Assembly (NCBI RefSeq): GCF_003350545.1
Contig: NZ_QQBA01000008.1
Span: 62,001 to 126,000 of the forward strand
DNA length: 64,000 bases
Reading direction: 5' to 3'
DNA from: Flavobacterium glaciei
GTDB lineage: Bacteria; Bacteroidota; Bacteroidia; Flavobacteriales; Flavobacteriaceae
Made by a program: the position numbers and the translations under genes. This document shows positions 10,090 to 19,384 of this stretch, one piece after another; within the stretch, counting starts at the first letter, position 1, and every line of letters starts with the position of its first letter. A model generated the notes under the pieces. That model was given only the letters and a program-made list of their open reading frames with translations. It did no database searches and was not told the origin of the DNA.

Positions 10090-10494
10090 ATGACAACTTT
10101 AAAAGACATACAATTACTTAAAATCCCCGTTGTAGAAGATACTCGTGGGAATTTAGCTTTTATTCAAGAAGATGTATTGCCGTTTGAATTCAAGCGAGTG
10201 TACTATCTTTTTGATGTGCCAAGTAATTCTTTTCGAGGTGGTCATTCACACACTAATCAAAGCGAAGTCCTTATTGCTTTAAGCGGAAGTTTTGAAGTTG
10301 TGCTAAACGACGGAACCGAAAAAAAATCATTTCTTTTAAACAAACCAAATGTTGGATTACTGATACCAACAGGCATTTGGAGAGAATTGCAAAATTTTTC
10401 TTCAGGAGCTGTATGTTTGGTTTTGGCTTCGGATGTTTTTAAAGAAGATGATTATATCAGAGATTTTGATAAATTTTTGGAATCTAAAAAATGA
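10090..10494 (+). CDS. fdtA: FdtA-type dTDP-4-keto-6-deoxyglucose 3,4-ketoisomerase
   Basis: A 134-residue single-domain cupin of the FdtA/QdtA/WxcM C-terminal family. The signature RGGHSHTNQSE (about 49-59) contains the two histidines (52 and 54) that correspond to the catalytic pair of characterised ketoisomerases; the ending has VLASDVFKEDDYIRDFDKF, also characteristic. It should convert dTDP-4-keto-6-deoxyglucose into a 3-keto isomer. Galacto (FdtA) and gluco (QdtA) outcomes cannot be separated by eye. The product fits the aminotransferase at 4678. It lies 4 bp after one GT4 gene and overlaps the next by 4 bp. Confidence 0.85.
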   Translation: MTTLKDIQLLKIPVVEDTRGNLAFIQEDVLPFEFKRVYYLFDVPSNSFRGGHSHTNQSEVLIALSGSFEVVLNDGTEKKSFLLNKPNVGLLIPTGIWRELQNFSSGAVCLVLASDVFKEDDYIRDFDKFLESKK

Positions 10495-11591
10495 AACTAC
10501 TTTATATAGTTCCTAACATAAATAATGAAGGCGGAGTTGCCAGAGTACTCTCGGTAAAAACTAATTATCTGGTTGAAAAATTAGGATATGAAGTGCATAT
10601 TCTGACTCAAAACGAGGGCTTTCAGCCTTTGTTTTATTCTTTTAATTCAAGTATTGTTTTTCATGATATCCTTTTAAAAGGTAACGTTTTCCAGTTTTTT
10701 AATTCGTTTTCCAATGGGTTAAAAACTAAAATTAAAACTATCCAACCCGATATAATTATTGTTTGCGATAATGGTTTAAAAGCATATTCAATTCCTTTTA
10801 TTTTAAAAAATAAAATCCCTCTTGTTCTGGAAATGCACAGTTCTAAGTTTATAGAAGAAATAGATTTAAGAATTGATATCTTATCCAAAGTTGTATCAAA
10901 GTGTATTTATGCTTTAAAAAAAGTAGGAATAAAAAAATATGATCGATTTGTTGTTTTAACGCAAGAAAGCATTTCTGAATGGAATATAAAAAACACCATT
11001 GTTATTCCAAATCCCTTATGGTTCGCTGCAGAAAAATCGAGTGCTTTAGAAAATAAAAGAGTTATTGCTGTAGGACGACATACTTATGAAAAAGGTTTTG
11101 ACAGATTGTTGCAAATTTGGAAAAAAGTCGTTCAAAAACACCCAGATTGGATATTGGAAATTTATGGAAAATCTGCTGGAAAAGTTGATTTACGATTGTT
11201 AGCCGCAAACCTGAATATTTCGGAGAATATAATTTTTCATGAACCGGTTCAAAATATTATCAAAAAATATTCAGAAGCTTCCTTTTATGTAATGACATCT
11301 CGATTTGAAGCTTTCGGAATGGTTCTAATTGAAGCAATGGCTTGCGGATTACCTTGCGTCGCATACGATTGTCCGTGTGGACCAAGAGCAATAATTGCTG
11401 ATAACCAAGACGGTTTTTTGATTGAAAATGGCAACGAATCCAATTATGTAAGAGCAATTGAAACTCTGATTGAAAATGCAACATTAAGAGGAGAAATGGG
11501 AAAAAAGGCAAAATTATCCAGCGAAAAATACAATATTGAAACGATTATGGAAACTTGGAATCAACTTTTCAATGGTATCAAAAAAAATTAA
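10491..11591 (+). CDS. Family 4 glycosyltransferase
   Basis: A 366-residue GT-B-fold enzyme related to, but clearly distinct from, the one at 8979. It opens with LLYIVPNINNEGGVARVLSV, and the nucleotide-sugar site is SRFEAFGMVLIEAMACGLP (near 271) followed by YDCPCGPRAII. AVGRHTYEKGFDRLL is the usual hinge-strand motif. The start codon overlaps fdtA by 4 bp (ATGA). Its stop overlaps the stop of the convergent gene at 11588 by 4 bp, leaving no room for a terminator. Sugar specificity is unknown. Confidence 0.9.
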   Translation: MKLLYIVPNINNEGGVARVLSVKTNYLVEKLGYEVHILTQNEGFQPLFYSFNSSIVFHDILLKGNVFQFFNSFSNGLKTKIKTIQPDIIIVCDNGLKAYSIPFILKNKIPLVLEMHSSKFIEEIDLRIDILSKVVSKCIYALKKVGIKKYDRFVVLTQESISEWNIKNTIVIPNPLWFAAEKSSALENKRVIAVGRHTYEKGFDRLLQIWKKVVQKHPDWILEIYGKSAGKVDLRLLAANLNISENIIFHEPVQNIIKKYSEASFYVMTSRFEAFGMVLIEAMACGLPCVAYDCPCGPRAIIADNQDGFLIENGNESNYVRAIETLIENATLRGEMGKKAKLSSEKYNIETIMETWNQLFNGIKKN

Positions 11592-12478
11592 TTTTTCTGT
11601 TTTATTGAACATAAATATCCTATTCGAAACCAATTAAAAAGAAATAAATTAGGACTCTTTCCAGTTAAATTTTGCCATAGATAGTGCTCAAAAGCAGAAT
11701 GTATTTTTGAAAAAATATATTTGATTTTTGTTCTTTTTAAAAATTGATAGAGTTGAAGCAGCCGTACAAATTCAATATCAATTTTTTCTTCTTCGTATAA
11801 TAAAATCAAATTTTCTAAGGACTCTTTGGTTTTGTTCAAATAAACTAAATTGGTATCAATGTCTCCATGTTCTACAGGATTTTCAATATGATTTATTTTT
11901 ACTTGTAATAGACTTAATTGATAGGAGAGTTGTGTGTCATCATGACCGTATTTTTTTATGTCTTTGTCAAATTTTACTTTGTTGAAACAGTCTTTTTTGA
12001 TTAAAGTATTATTAAAAAGTAACGATTGATAATTTTTTTTCTTGCGATTTAATGCGGATTTGTCCTCAATAAATCTACCATATTTCCAGCGTAGTTTTTG
12101 ATTCTCAGAAGGGCATTTTTTAGGATGCAGTCTTCCGCCATAAACCACATCAAAATCCTGTAGATTGTCAATGTATTTTTTTATAAAATTGTCATGGATT
12201 ATGATAGAGTCTCCATCGATAAAAAGTAAATAATCAAATTTTGCTTGCTCAGCAAGGGAGTTTCTGTTTCCTCGATGTGCCAGATTTTCTTTTAAAGAAA
12301 CAAAACTGCAATTAGATAATACATTTACTTTTTCATTATATACATTCAAACTTGATTGTGAAGCGTCATCTTGACATAAAATTTCAAAATCTATAATGCA
12401 ATCCATACATTGTTTGTGCAACTCTACCACAAGTGGGTAAACATTGTAATTGTATAGAGGAACAAGAATAGAAAGCAT
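11588..12478 (-). CDS. Family 2 glycosyltransferase coupled to ftsE
   Basis: A 296-residue GT-A-like protein with LSILVPLYNYNVYPLVVEL at the N-terminus, CQDDAS near residue 35 and LLFIDGDSIIIHDNFI near 83, where DGD is the metal-binding DxD motif. The C-terminal half is lysine-rich and poorly conserved. Its ATG shares one base with the TAA of ftsE (TAATG), an arrangement that usually means re-initiation, so it is likely co-translated with FtsE and not part of the plus-strand glycan operon next to it. Acceptor unknown. Confidence 0.85.
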   Translation of the reverse strand: MLSILVPLYNYNVYPLVVELHKQCMDCIIDFEILCQDDASQSSLNVYNEKVNVLSNCSFVSLKENLAHRGNRNSLAEQAKFDYLLFIDGDSIIIHDNFIKKYIDNLQDFDVVYGGRLHPKKCPSENQKLRWKYGRFIEDKSALNRKKKNYQSLLFNNTLIKKDCFNKVKFDKDIKKYGHDDTQLSYQLSLLQVKINHIENPVEHGDIDTNLVYLNKTKESLENLILLYEEEKIDIEFVRLLQLYQFLKRTKIKYIFSKIHSAFEHYLWQNLTGKSPNLFLFNWFRIGYLCSIKQKN

Positions 12479-13161
12479 TACACTGTTCTCTGAACAACTT
12501 CAAAGATTTTTGCATCTTCACATTTCAAAGTTTTCGAAGGGAATTTCATCAATAATGCATAATCATGTGTGGCCATAATGATGGTTTTTCCGTTAGCATT
12601 GATGCTTTTTAATACTTCTAAAACTTCGCCACTAGTTTGTGGGTCAAGGTTTCCCGTAGGTTCATCTGCAAGGATTAATTCAGGATCGTTAAGCAAAGCA
12701 CGAGCGATAGCTACCCGTTGTTGTTCTCCTCCAGAAAGTTGATGTGGCATTTTTTTGCCAAAATCTCTCATTCCAACTTTTGCTAAAACTTCGTCAATCT
12801 TATTTTGCATTTCTGCGTTGTTTGTCCAGCCAGTTGCTTTAAGTACAAAAAACATATTGTCATTTACACTTCGGTCTGGAAGTAATTTGAAATCCTGAAA
12901 AACGATTCCAATTTTTCTTCTCAAAAACGGAATGTCATCTTCTTTTAGTGTGGCTAAGTTAAATTCTACAACACTTCCTTCTCCCTCAGTCAAAGGTAAA
13001 TCAGCATATAGAGTTTTCATTAAACTACTTTTTCCGGAGCCTGTTTTCCCAATGATGTAAAGGAATTCACCATGTTTTACCTCTAAGTTTACCTCTGTTA
13101 AGATAGATTTTCCTTCTTGATAAATAGTTACATTTTTTAAAGACAGTACGGATTGTGACAT
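12478..13161 (-). CDS. ftsE: Cell-division ABC transporter ATP-binding protein FtsE
   Basis: The ATPase subunit of FtsEX, which controls peptidoglycan hydrolases at the division septum. The 227 residues include Walker [11 protein letters not shown] (near 36), Q-loop FQDFKLLP, signature [15 protein letters not shown], Walker [13 protein letters not shown] and the H-loop [18 protein letters not shown] after the Q-loop is FtsE-like. The frame stays open to 13212, but the ATG at 13161 ([11 protein letters not shown]) agrees with the family's usual length and is used. No ftsX is in the window. The gene directly downstream is a glycosyltransferase sharing one base with its stop. Confidence 0.88.
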   Translation of the reverse strand: MSQSVLSLKNVTIYQEGKSILTEVNLEVKHGEFLYIIGKTGSGKSSLMKTLYADLPLTEGEGSVVEFNLATLKEDDIPFLRRKIGIVFQDFKLLPDRSVNDNMFFVLKATGWTNNAEMQNKIDEVLAKVGMRDFGKKMPHQLSGGEQQRVAIARALLNDPELILADEPTGNLDPQTSGEVLEVLKSINANGKTIIMATHDYALLMKFPSKTLKCEDAKIFEVVQRTV

Positions 13162-13403
13162 AATTTGCATTTGTTTATTGGGTAAAAGTAATAAGATAAC
13201 GCTTCTATTCAAAATAAATTCTATTCTATTAGGAAGAATTTAAAAAATTACAAACATTACTAAAAACTCGGGAGGCGTGATTTGATTTATAATACGCAAT
13301 GTCGCATAAATTGCTAACTGTAAAAAAAAATCATAATAAAAGCTCAAAGGAATTCGTTATAGAGTACAGAATATATACATTTGAATTATTAAATAAAATC
13401 ACA

Positions 13404-16400
13404 ATGCGTAAACTTTCTTGGGGCTATTTCTTATCCTTTTTTATTATAACGGCCAGTATTTCGGCACAAAAATCAACTATTTACACACACGATTCTAAAG
13501 ATTTCAATAAAGCGGTTTCTTTATTTAAAGATGAGCAATATGCCTCGGCACAACTTATTTTTAATAAAGTAAAGGAAACTGCAACAACTGATGAATTAAA
13601 ATCAGATTGTGCTTATTATGCCGCTAATTGTGCCATTCGAACTAATCAGTCAAATGGGGGTGAATTGATGGAGCAATTTGTTTCGGATTATCCTACGAGC
13701 ATAAAACAAAACCAAGCGTACATTGAAGTGGCACATTTTCATTTTAATCAAGGGAATTATCCACAAGCGTTACAATGGTTTGATAAAGTAGACGAAAGCA
13801 GTTTAAGCAGAAAAGACCAAGATAAATTCAATTTTCAGAAAGGTTATAGTTTTTTTAATGCCAAAAATAAAAAACAGGCAACTGTATATTTGAATAAAGT
13901 CGTGAACTCTGCCGAATATGGTTCTCAAGCAAAGTATTATTTAGGTTTTATGGCATATGAAGGTGATGATTACAAGCAAGCAACAAAATATTTTGACGAA
14001 GTTTCGGGCGAAGAAAAGTACAAAGAAAAGCTTTCGTACTATCAAGCGGATATGAATTTTAAATTGGGAAATTTCCAAAAAGCAATTGATTTAGGTCAGA
14101 AAGCAATGGCTAAATCGACTCCTTTAGAAAAATCAGAACTTAATAAAATTATTGGCGAAAGTTATTTTAATTTAAAAAAATACGATACTGCAATTCCATA
14201 TTTAGTAGATTATAAAGGAAAAAAAGGGAAATGGAATAATACGGATTTCTATCAATTGGGTTATGCGTATTACAAACAAAAAGATTACGAAAACGCAATT
14301 TCTCAGTTCAATAAAATCATTGGCGGTAAAGATTTCGTAGCTCAAAACGCCTTTTATCATTTGGGAGAAAGTTACCTTAATACTGATAAAAAGCAACAGG
14401 CTTTGAATGCATTCAAAAATGCTTCAGAAATGAGTTTTGATGCTGCAATTCAGGAAGACGCAAGTTTGAATTATGTTAAGTTAAGCTATGAATTAGGGAA
14501 TTCGTATCAAAGTGTGCCCGCAGTTTTGCAGGCATTTTTAAAAAAATATCCAGATAATGCAAGCCGTTCTGAGGTAGAAAAATTATTGATTGATTCTTAT
14601 ATTTCTTCTAAAAACTACAAAGAAGCCATAGTTTTGTTGGAAAAAAATAAATCACCAGAGAACAAATTAGCCTACCAAAAAGTGCTTTTTTATAGAGGTT
14701 TAGAATTATACACTGATGGAAATTATCCGGAAGCACTTAAAATGTTTTCGAAATCTGTAAACGAACAAAAAGATGCTGTTTTTACCGCTCGTGCTACTTT
14801 CTGGAAAGGCGAAACAGAATATGTTTTGAATGATTTTAGAGAGGCGTTATTGAGTTTCAAGCAATTTATTGGTTTGAATCAAGCAGCTACAACAATGGAA
14901 TTCAAAAACAGTAATTACAATATTGCATACACGTATTTCAAATTGAAAGAATACGAGCAAGCAGGGGATTATTTCCAAAAACAAATAGAAAAAGCACCTA
15001 GTGATAAAGTGCGTTTGAATGATTCGTATTTGCGTTTAGCGGATTGTCGTTTTGTGACTTCAAAATACGGTGCGGCAATGGAAGCATATACAAAAGTAAT
15101 TGATTCTAAAAGTGTAGACGCGGATTATGCGTATTTCCAAAAAGCAATTTCTTATGGGTTTTTAGCTAAAAACGACAAGAAAATTGACGAGATAAACGCA
15201 TTTTTGCAATTGTTTCCAAAATCTGAATACAGAGACGATGCACTTTTTGAATTGGCAAATACTTATGTTGCTGAAAATAAAAATGACCTTGCTATCAAAA
15301 CGTATGACCGATTAAATTCAGAATTCAAAAAAGGATCTTTCACTTCCAGAGCTATTTTGCGTCAGGGTTTGGTTTTTTATAACACAGACAAAGACGAGCA
15401 GGCATTGTTGAAATTTAAAAAAGTTGCGGCTGATTTCCCTAGAACTCCTGAGGCTTTAGAAGCGGTTGCGACTGCTCGATTAATTTATGTGGACAATGGC
15501 AGAGTAGATGAATATGCAACTTGGGTACGTACATTAGATTTTGTTGCTGTAACTGATGTAGAATTAGACAATGACACGTATGAAGCTGCTGAAAAACAAT
15601 TTCAACAAAACAATACCAAGCAGGCATTAGCAGGATTTAGTAGTTATGTAAGCCAGTTCCCTCGTGGGATTCATGCCTTGAAAGCTAATTATTACCTGGC
15701 ACAATTGTATTATGCAGATGGGGCTGAGAGTAAATCTATTCCTAATTATGAATATGTAATTGCACAATCCAGAAGTGAATTTACAGAACAATCACTGTCA
15801 AGATTGGCTCAAGTTTACTTAAAAAACAAAGAGGATCAAAAAGCTATTGTGATTTTGACTCGTTTAGAAAACGAAGCGGATATTTCTCAGAACAAAACAT
15901 TTGCACAATCAAATTTGATGAAATTGTATTACGATAAGAAAGATTATCCAAATTCAGTTATTTATGCAGAGAAGGTTTTGATGAACCCAAAAACAGATGA
16001 TAATGTAAAAAGCGATGCGCAAATTATCATTGCCCGTGCCGCAATTGAAACCGGTGACGAAGCGAAAGCTAAAGAGGCCTACGCAAAATTAATGACGATT
16101 GCTAAAGGAGAATTAGCTGCTGAAGCTTTGTATTATGATGCTTATTTTAAAAATAAAGATGGAAAATTTGAAGCTTCAAATACTGCAGTTCAAAAATTAG
16201 CGAAGAATTATTCCAGTTATAAATATTTTGGTGCCAAAGGATTAGTGGTAATGGCGAAGAACTTTTACGGGCTGAAAGACAGTTTTCAGGCGACTTATAT
16301 TTTAGAAAATGTAATTCAAAATTTCACAGATTATCCAGATATCGTTTCAGACGCACAAAGAGAATTGGATTTAATAAAAACAGAAGAATCCAAAACGAAC

Positions 16401-16418
16401 TCATCGATAACAAAATAA
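13404..16418 (+). CDS. Large periplasmic/secreted tetratricopeptide-repeat protein
   Basis: About 1004 residues from the ATG at 13404, which gives a good signal peptide (MRKLSWGYFLSFFIITASISAQ). An upstream in-frame ATG at 13299 would put 35 charged residues before it and is not preferred. Nearly the whole mature protein is TPR-like, with units such as YPQALQWFDKVDESSLSRKD, YKQATKYFDEVSGEEKYKEK and KKYPDN. Such proteins scaffold envelope complexes in Bacteroidota. The specific partner is unknown; the outer-membrane barrel gene at 17413, two genes downstream on the same strand, is a reasonable candidate. Confidence 0.85.
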   Translation: MRKLSWGYFLSFFIITASISAQKSTIYTHDSKDFNKAVSLFKDEQYASAQLIFNKVKETATTDELKSDCAYYAANCAIRTNQSNGGELMEQFVSDYPTSIKQNQAYIEVAHFHFNQGNYPQALQWFDKVDESSLSRKDQDKFNFQKGYSFFNAKNKKQATVYLNKVVNSAEYGSQAKYYLGFMAYEGDDYKQATKYFDEVSGEEKYKEKLSYYQADMNFKLGNFQKAIDLGQKAMAKSTPLEKSELNKIIGESYFNLKKYDTAIPYLVDYKGKKGKWNNTDFYQLGYAYYKQKDYENAISQFNKIIGGKDFVAQNAFYHLGESYLNTDKKQQALNAFKNASEMSFDAAIQEDASLNYVKLSYELGNSYQSVPAVLQAFLKKYPDNASRSEVEKLLIDSYISSKNYKEAIVLLEKNKSPENKLAYQKVLFYRGLELYTDGNYPEALKMFSKSVNEQKDAVFTARATFWKGETEYVLNDFREALLSFKQFIGLNQAATTMEFKNSNYNIAYTYFKLKEYEQAGDYFQKQIEKAPSDKVRLNDSYLRLADCRFVTSKYGAAMEAYTKVIDSKSVDADYAYFQKAISYGFLAKNDKKIDEINAFLQLFPKSEYRDDALFELANTYVAENKNDLAIKTYDRLNSEFKKGSFTSRAILRQGLVFYNTDKDEQALLKFKKVAADFPRTPEALEAVATARLIYVDNGRVDEYATWVRTLDFVAVTDVELDNDTYEAAEKQFQQNNTKQALAGFSSYVSQFPRGIHALKANYYLAQLYYADGAESKSIPNYEYVIAQSRSEFTEQSLSRLAQVYLKNKEDQKAIVILTRLENEADISQNKTFAQSNLMKLYYDKKDYPNSVIYAEKVLMNPKTDDNVKSDAQIIIARAAIETGDEAKAKEAYAKLMTIAKGELAAEALYYDAYFKNKDGKFEASNTAVQKLAKNYSSYKYFGAKGLVVMAKNFYGLKDSFQATYILENVIQNFTDYPDIVSDAQRELDLIKTEESKTNSSITK

Positions 16419-16496
16419 AAATTAAGGTTTGAGAGTTGGAAACAACTTCAATCAAACGTAAATTTTTAATAATCGAAAGCCAAAAAATAAAATTGA

Positions 16497-17360
16497 ATGA
16501 ATCTATCTTTTTATATAGTTGATGTTTTTGCGGAGAAAAAATATGCGGGGAACCAACTCGCAGTTTTCGCAGGTGCCCATGCTCTAACTGACATACAGAT
16601 GCAACAAATTGCGCGAGAAATAAATTTTGCGGAAAGCACTTTTATTACAAAACTCGATGCTGAAAATAATTCGGCAACCATAAGGATTTTTACTCCGGAA
16701 CACGAAATGAAGTTCGCCGGTCATCCTATTATTGGAACATCTTGGGTGTTGATGAATACCATATTTGAGCACCAACCAGAAAAGATTACGTTATCGGTTC
16801 CTATTGGAGAAATTCCGGTGCATCAATCAGGAGATTTGTTGTGGCTTCAGGCTGCTCAACCCGAGTTTCTAGATGTTTTTGAAGCAGAAGATTTTTTGAA
16901 TTTCAGTAATTTAATCGCTGCCGATTTTGATGAAGCTTATCCTATTCAGGAAGTTACTACAGGCAGTGCTTTTGTAATAGTTCCTGTAAAAAGTAAACAA
17001 GCGTTGGAGGATTTAGTTTTAGATAAGGACAAGATGAACGAATGGTTACACCAGCATTGTAAAACCAATCACAGGGCGATATATTTTTATTGTATAGAAA
17101 ACGCAAAACTCATTAGCAGAATGCTCTGTGTTGAAAATAATCAGCTTATTGAAGATGCAGCAACGGGAAGCGCAAGTACTTGTTTACAGGCTTTTCTGTT
17201 AAAGTATAATGCGCCAAAAATTCAAATTATCAATCATCAGGGCGATTTTATCAACAGACCATCCCAGATTTATTTTGATGGTAAATTAACCGAAAATCAT
17301 TTCGAGATAAAAATTGGAGGCAAATCGCAATTCATTGCAAAAGGCGACTGGGAAGTTTAA
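16497..17360 (+). CDS. PhzF-family isomerase
   Basis: A 287-residue protein of the diaminopimelate-epimerase-like fold. Features: DVFAEKKYAGNQLAVF at the N-terminus, EINFAESTFIT carrying the conserved glutamate near residue 45, FTPEHEMKFAGHPIIGTSWV, and EDAATGSASTCLQAFL in the second half, all standard PhzF landmarks. PhzF itself acts in phenazine synthesis, but no other phenazine genes are here, so a general isomerase of unknown substrate is the safer reading. It sits 78 bp after the TPR gene and 52 bp before the barrel gene. Confidence 0.88.
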   Translation: MNLSFYIVDVFAEKKYAGNQLAVFAGAHALTDIQMQQIAREINFAESTFITKLDAENNSATIRIFTPEHEMKFAGHPIIGTSWVLMNTIFEHQPEKITLSVPIGEIPVHQSGDLLWLQAAQPEFLDVFEAEDFLNFSNLIAADFDEAYPIQEVTTGSAFVIVPVKSKQALEDLVLDKDKMNEWLHQHCKTNHRAIYFYCIENAKLISRMLCVENNQLIEDAATGSASTCLQAFLLKYNAPKIQIINHQGDFINRPSQIYFDGKLTENHFEIKIGGKSQFIAKGDWEV

Positions 17361-17412
17361 GCAGAAGGTTAGCAGGTTAGAATTACAAATTAAGAAGTAA
17401 AAAAAATATAAC

Positions 17413-19233
17413 ATGACATTTAAAGATAAAAAAACGACATCATTTATTAATACGAAAGTAACATTCATGGCACCCTTCCCTTCGGGGAGAGTTGTGGTTG
17501 GAGTTTTGTTTCTTTTGGTCTCTCAAATTTCTTTTGCACAAAAGAAAGAACAAATAGGCACCGAAACTGTAAATGTTGTAAAACCATATACTCCTAAAAT
17601 TTCGGATGCTTTCAAAGCCAAAGAAATTCCGGAGCTGGATGAGGAAGGAAATGCTAAAAAAGAAACCATCAAATATTCTATTTTTTCTTTTCCAGTTGCT
17701 TCAATATTTACCCCATCCAAAGGAAAAGCTGAAGGAGTAGAGAAAGAAAAACAAGCACACTTGTTTAAGAATTATGCCACTTTTGGGGTGGGGAATTATG
17801 GAACTTTTATTGGGGAATTATTCGTAAATCATGATATCAGTAACACGGATTATGTTGGGGGAATGTTTCGTCATCATTCATCGGAAGGTGGCATCAAAAA
17901 TGTAGCATTAGAAAATCGTTTTTATGATACATCGATAGATTTAATGTATGGTTCCAATCAAAAAGACGTGTCTTGGAATCTGGATTTAGGTTATCAAAAC
18001 CAGATTTATAATTGGTACGGATTACCTGAAAATTTTGGAAATACTTTGACTCCTCAAGACAGAGTGACTTTGATTAGCGGGATTAATCCTCAGCAAACTT
18101 ATGGTACGATATCATTAGGTGGAAATGTAGCATTTAATGAAAGTATTTTAAATAAAGCAAGCTTAAAATACAACCATTTTTCGGATGCTTCCGGATCTTC
18201 AGAAAATCGTTTTTTTGCAAAACCAACAGTAGAATTTGATGTCATGGAAAGTGCTGTAAAAACAGATGTAATCGTAGATTATGTTGGAGGAAGTTTCAAG
18301 AAAAATTATTCAAATACAAATACGGAAGCCATAAAATACGGCTTTACAAATTTTGGAATCTCACCAAGTTTTGTGATGCAAGAAGATGATTGGACATTAA
18401 ACATTGGTGCCGCTATTTTTTATAGCATGGACAATCAAAACAGCAGTAATTCGGTTTATGTCTATCCAAAATTTAATGCTTCGTATAAAGTGGTAGGTGA
18501 TTTAATGATTTTCTATGCGGGTGCCGAAGGAAATTTGGAGCAAAACTCCTATCTTGATTTTGTTAATGAAAATCCATTTTTATCGCCAACACTGAATATC
18601 GTACCTACAGATAAGCAGTATGATATTTTTGCAGGATTAAAAGGGAAATTAACGAATAAAGTGAGTTATAATGTAAAAGCTTCGTATGTCAATGAAAGAA
18701 ATAAAGCCTTGTTTAGAAGCAATGATTATAATGAAAATTCGAGTAATGAAGATTATGCGTTTGGAAATTCCTTTCAGGTGGTTTACGATGATATGAAGAC
18801 ATTAAGTTTTTATGGAGAACTTAAAGCTGATTTTTCTGAAGATGTGTCTTTTGGAATCAACGGAACTTTTAGCAGTTTCACCAATGATTTTCAGCAAGAA
18901 GCTTGGAATTTGCCAGCGATAAAAATAAATTCAAATCTTGATTTTAATATTACAGAGAAATGGTTTGCTGGTGCAAATGTGTTTTATGTTGGGGAGCGTA
19001 AGGATTACAAGACAAATACTGATTTCGTATATGTAGTAGCTCCAAGTGATGCCCCAATAACACTAAAATCATATTTTGATGTAAATGCAAATGTAGGATA
19101 CAAATACAGCGACCGATTGACAGCTTTCGTAAGAGCTAATAATATCATGAATAGTGCCTACCAAAAATGGCTAAATTATCCAGTTCAGGGATTTCAGGTG
19201 GTTGCTGGAGTTAACTATAAATTTGATTTTTAA
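17413..19233 (+). CDS. TonB-dependent-receptor-like outer-membrane beta-barrel protein
   Basis: A 606-residue protein with a signal peptide ending VLFLLVSQISFAQ and a mature start KKEQIGTETVNVVKPYTPKI. The rest is a run of alternating amphipathic strands rich in Gly, Asn and aromatic residues, ending NYKFDF with the C-terminal Phe of outer-membrane barrels. No plug domain like that of a classical receptor is evident, so a substrate cannot be named. Two starts are possible: 17413 and 17467. The 43-residue pre-region from 17413 is long for a signal peptide, and part of it is encoded by a C/G-rich repeat-like stretch (see findings). Confidence 0.75.
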   Translation: MTFKDKKTTSFINTKVTFMAPFPSGRVVVGVLFLLVSQISFAQKKEQIGTETVNVVKPYTPKISDAFKAKEIPELDEEGNAKKETIKYSIFSFPVASIFTPSKGKAEGVEKEKQAHLFKNYATFGVGNYGTFIGELFVNHDISNTDYVGGMFRHHSSEGGIKNVALENRFYDTSIDLMYGSNQKDVSWNLDLGYQNQIYNWYGLPENFGNTLTPQDRVTLISGINPQQTYGTISLGGNVAFNESILNKASLKYNHFSDASGSSENRFFAKPTVEFDVMESAVKTDVIVDYVGGSFKKNYSNTNTEAIKYGFTNFGISPSFVMQEDDWTLNIGAAIFYSMDNQNSSNSVYVYPKFNASYKVVGDLMIFYAGAEGNLEQNSYLDFVNENPFLSPTLNIVPTDKQYDIFAGLKGKLTNKVSYNVKASYVNERNKALFRSNDYNENSSNEDYAFGNSFQVVYDDMKTLSFYGELKADFSEDVSFGINGTFSSFTNDFQQEAWNLPAIKINSNLDFNITEKWFAGANVFYVGERKDYKTNTDFVYVVAPSDAPITLKSYFDVNANVGYKYSDRLTAFVRANNIMNSAYQKWLNYPVQGFQVVAGVNYKFDF

Positions 19234-19240
19234 GGTTTTA

Positions 19241-19375
19241 CTTAACCACCAAGTTCACAAAAAAAGCGCAAAGATAATTTTGTTTTTATTTTTTAAATTT
19301 CAATATTTTGATGCGATCTTTTTTACAAAACTTCTTTGTGAACCTTGCGAAAAACTTTGCGTACTTTGCGGTTAA
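19241..19375. repeat. Imperfect inverted repeat of 'AACC..CAAAG' type
   Basis: The left arm (19241-19273, CTTAACCACCAAGTTCACAA and following) is roughly the reverse complement of the right arm (19334-19375, ending TTTGCGGTTAA). The middle is AT-rich. A closely similar right arm recurs at 63356-63390, so this is a dispersed intergenic element of the genome. It fills the gap between the barrel gene and the GreA/B-like gene. Confidence 0.7.
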
Positions 19376-19384
19376 ATTTCCCAG

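Noticed and set aside
16497..17360. Phenazine biosynthesis
   Set aside because: PhzF alone is not evidence of the pathway; no other phz genes are present.
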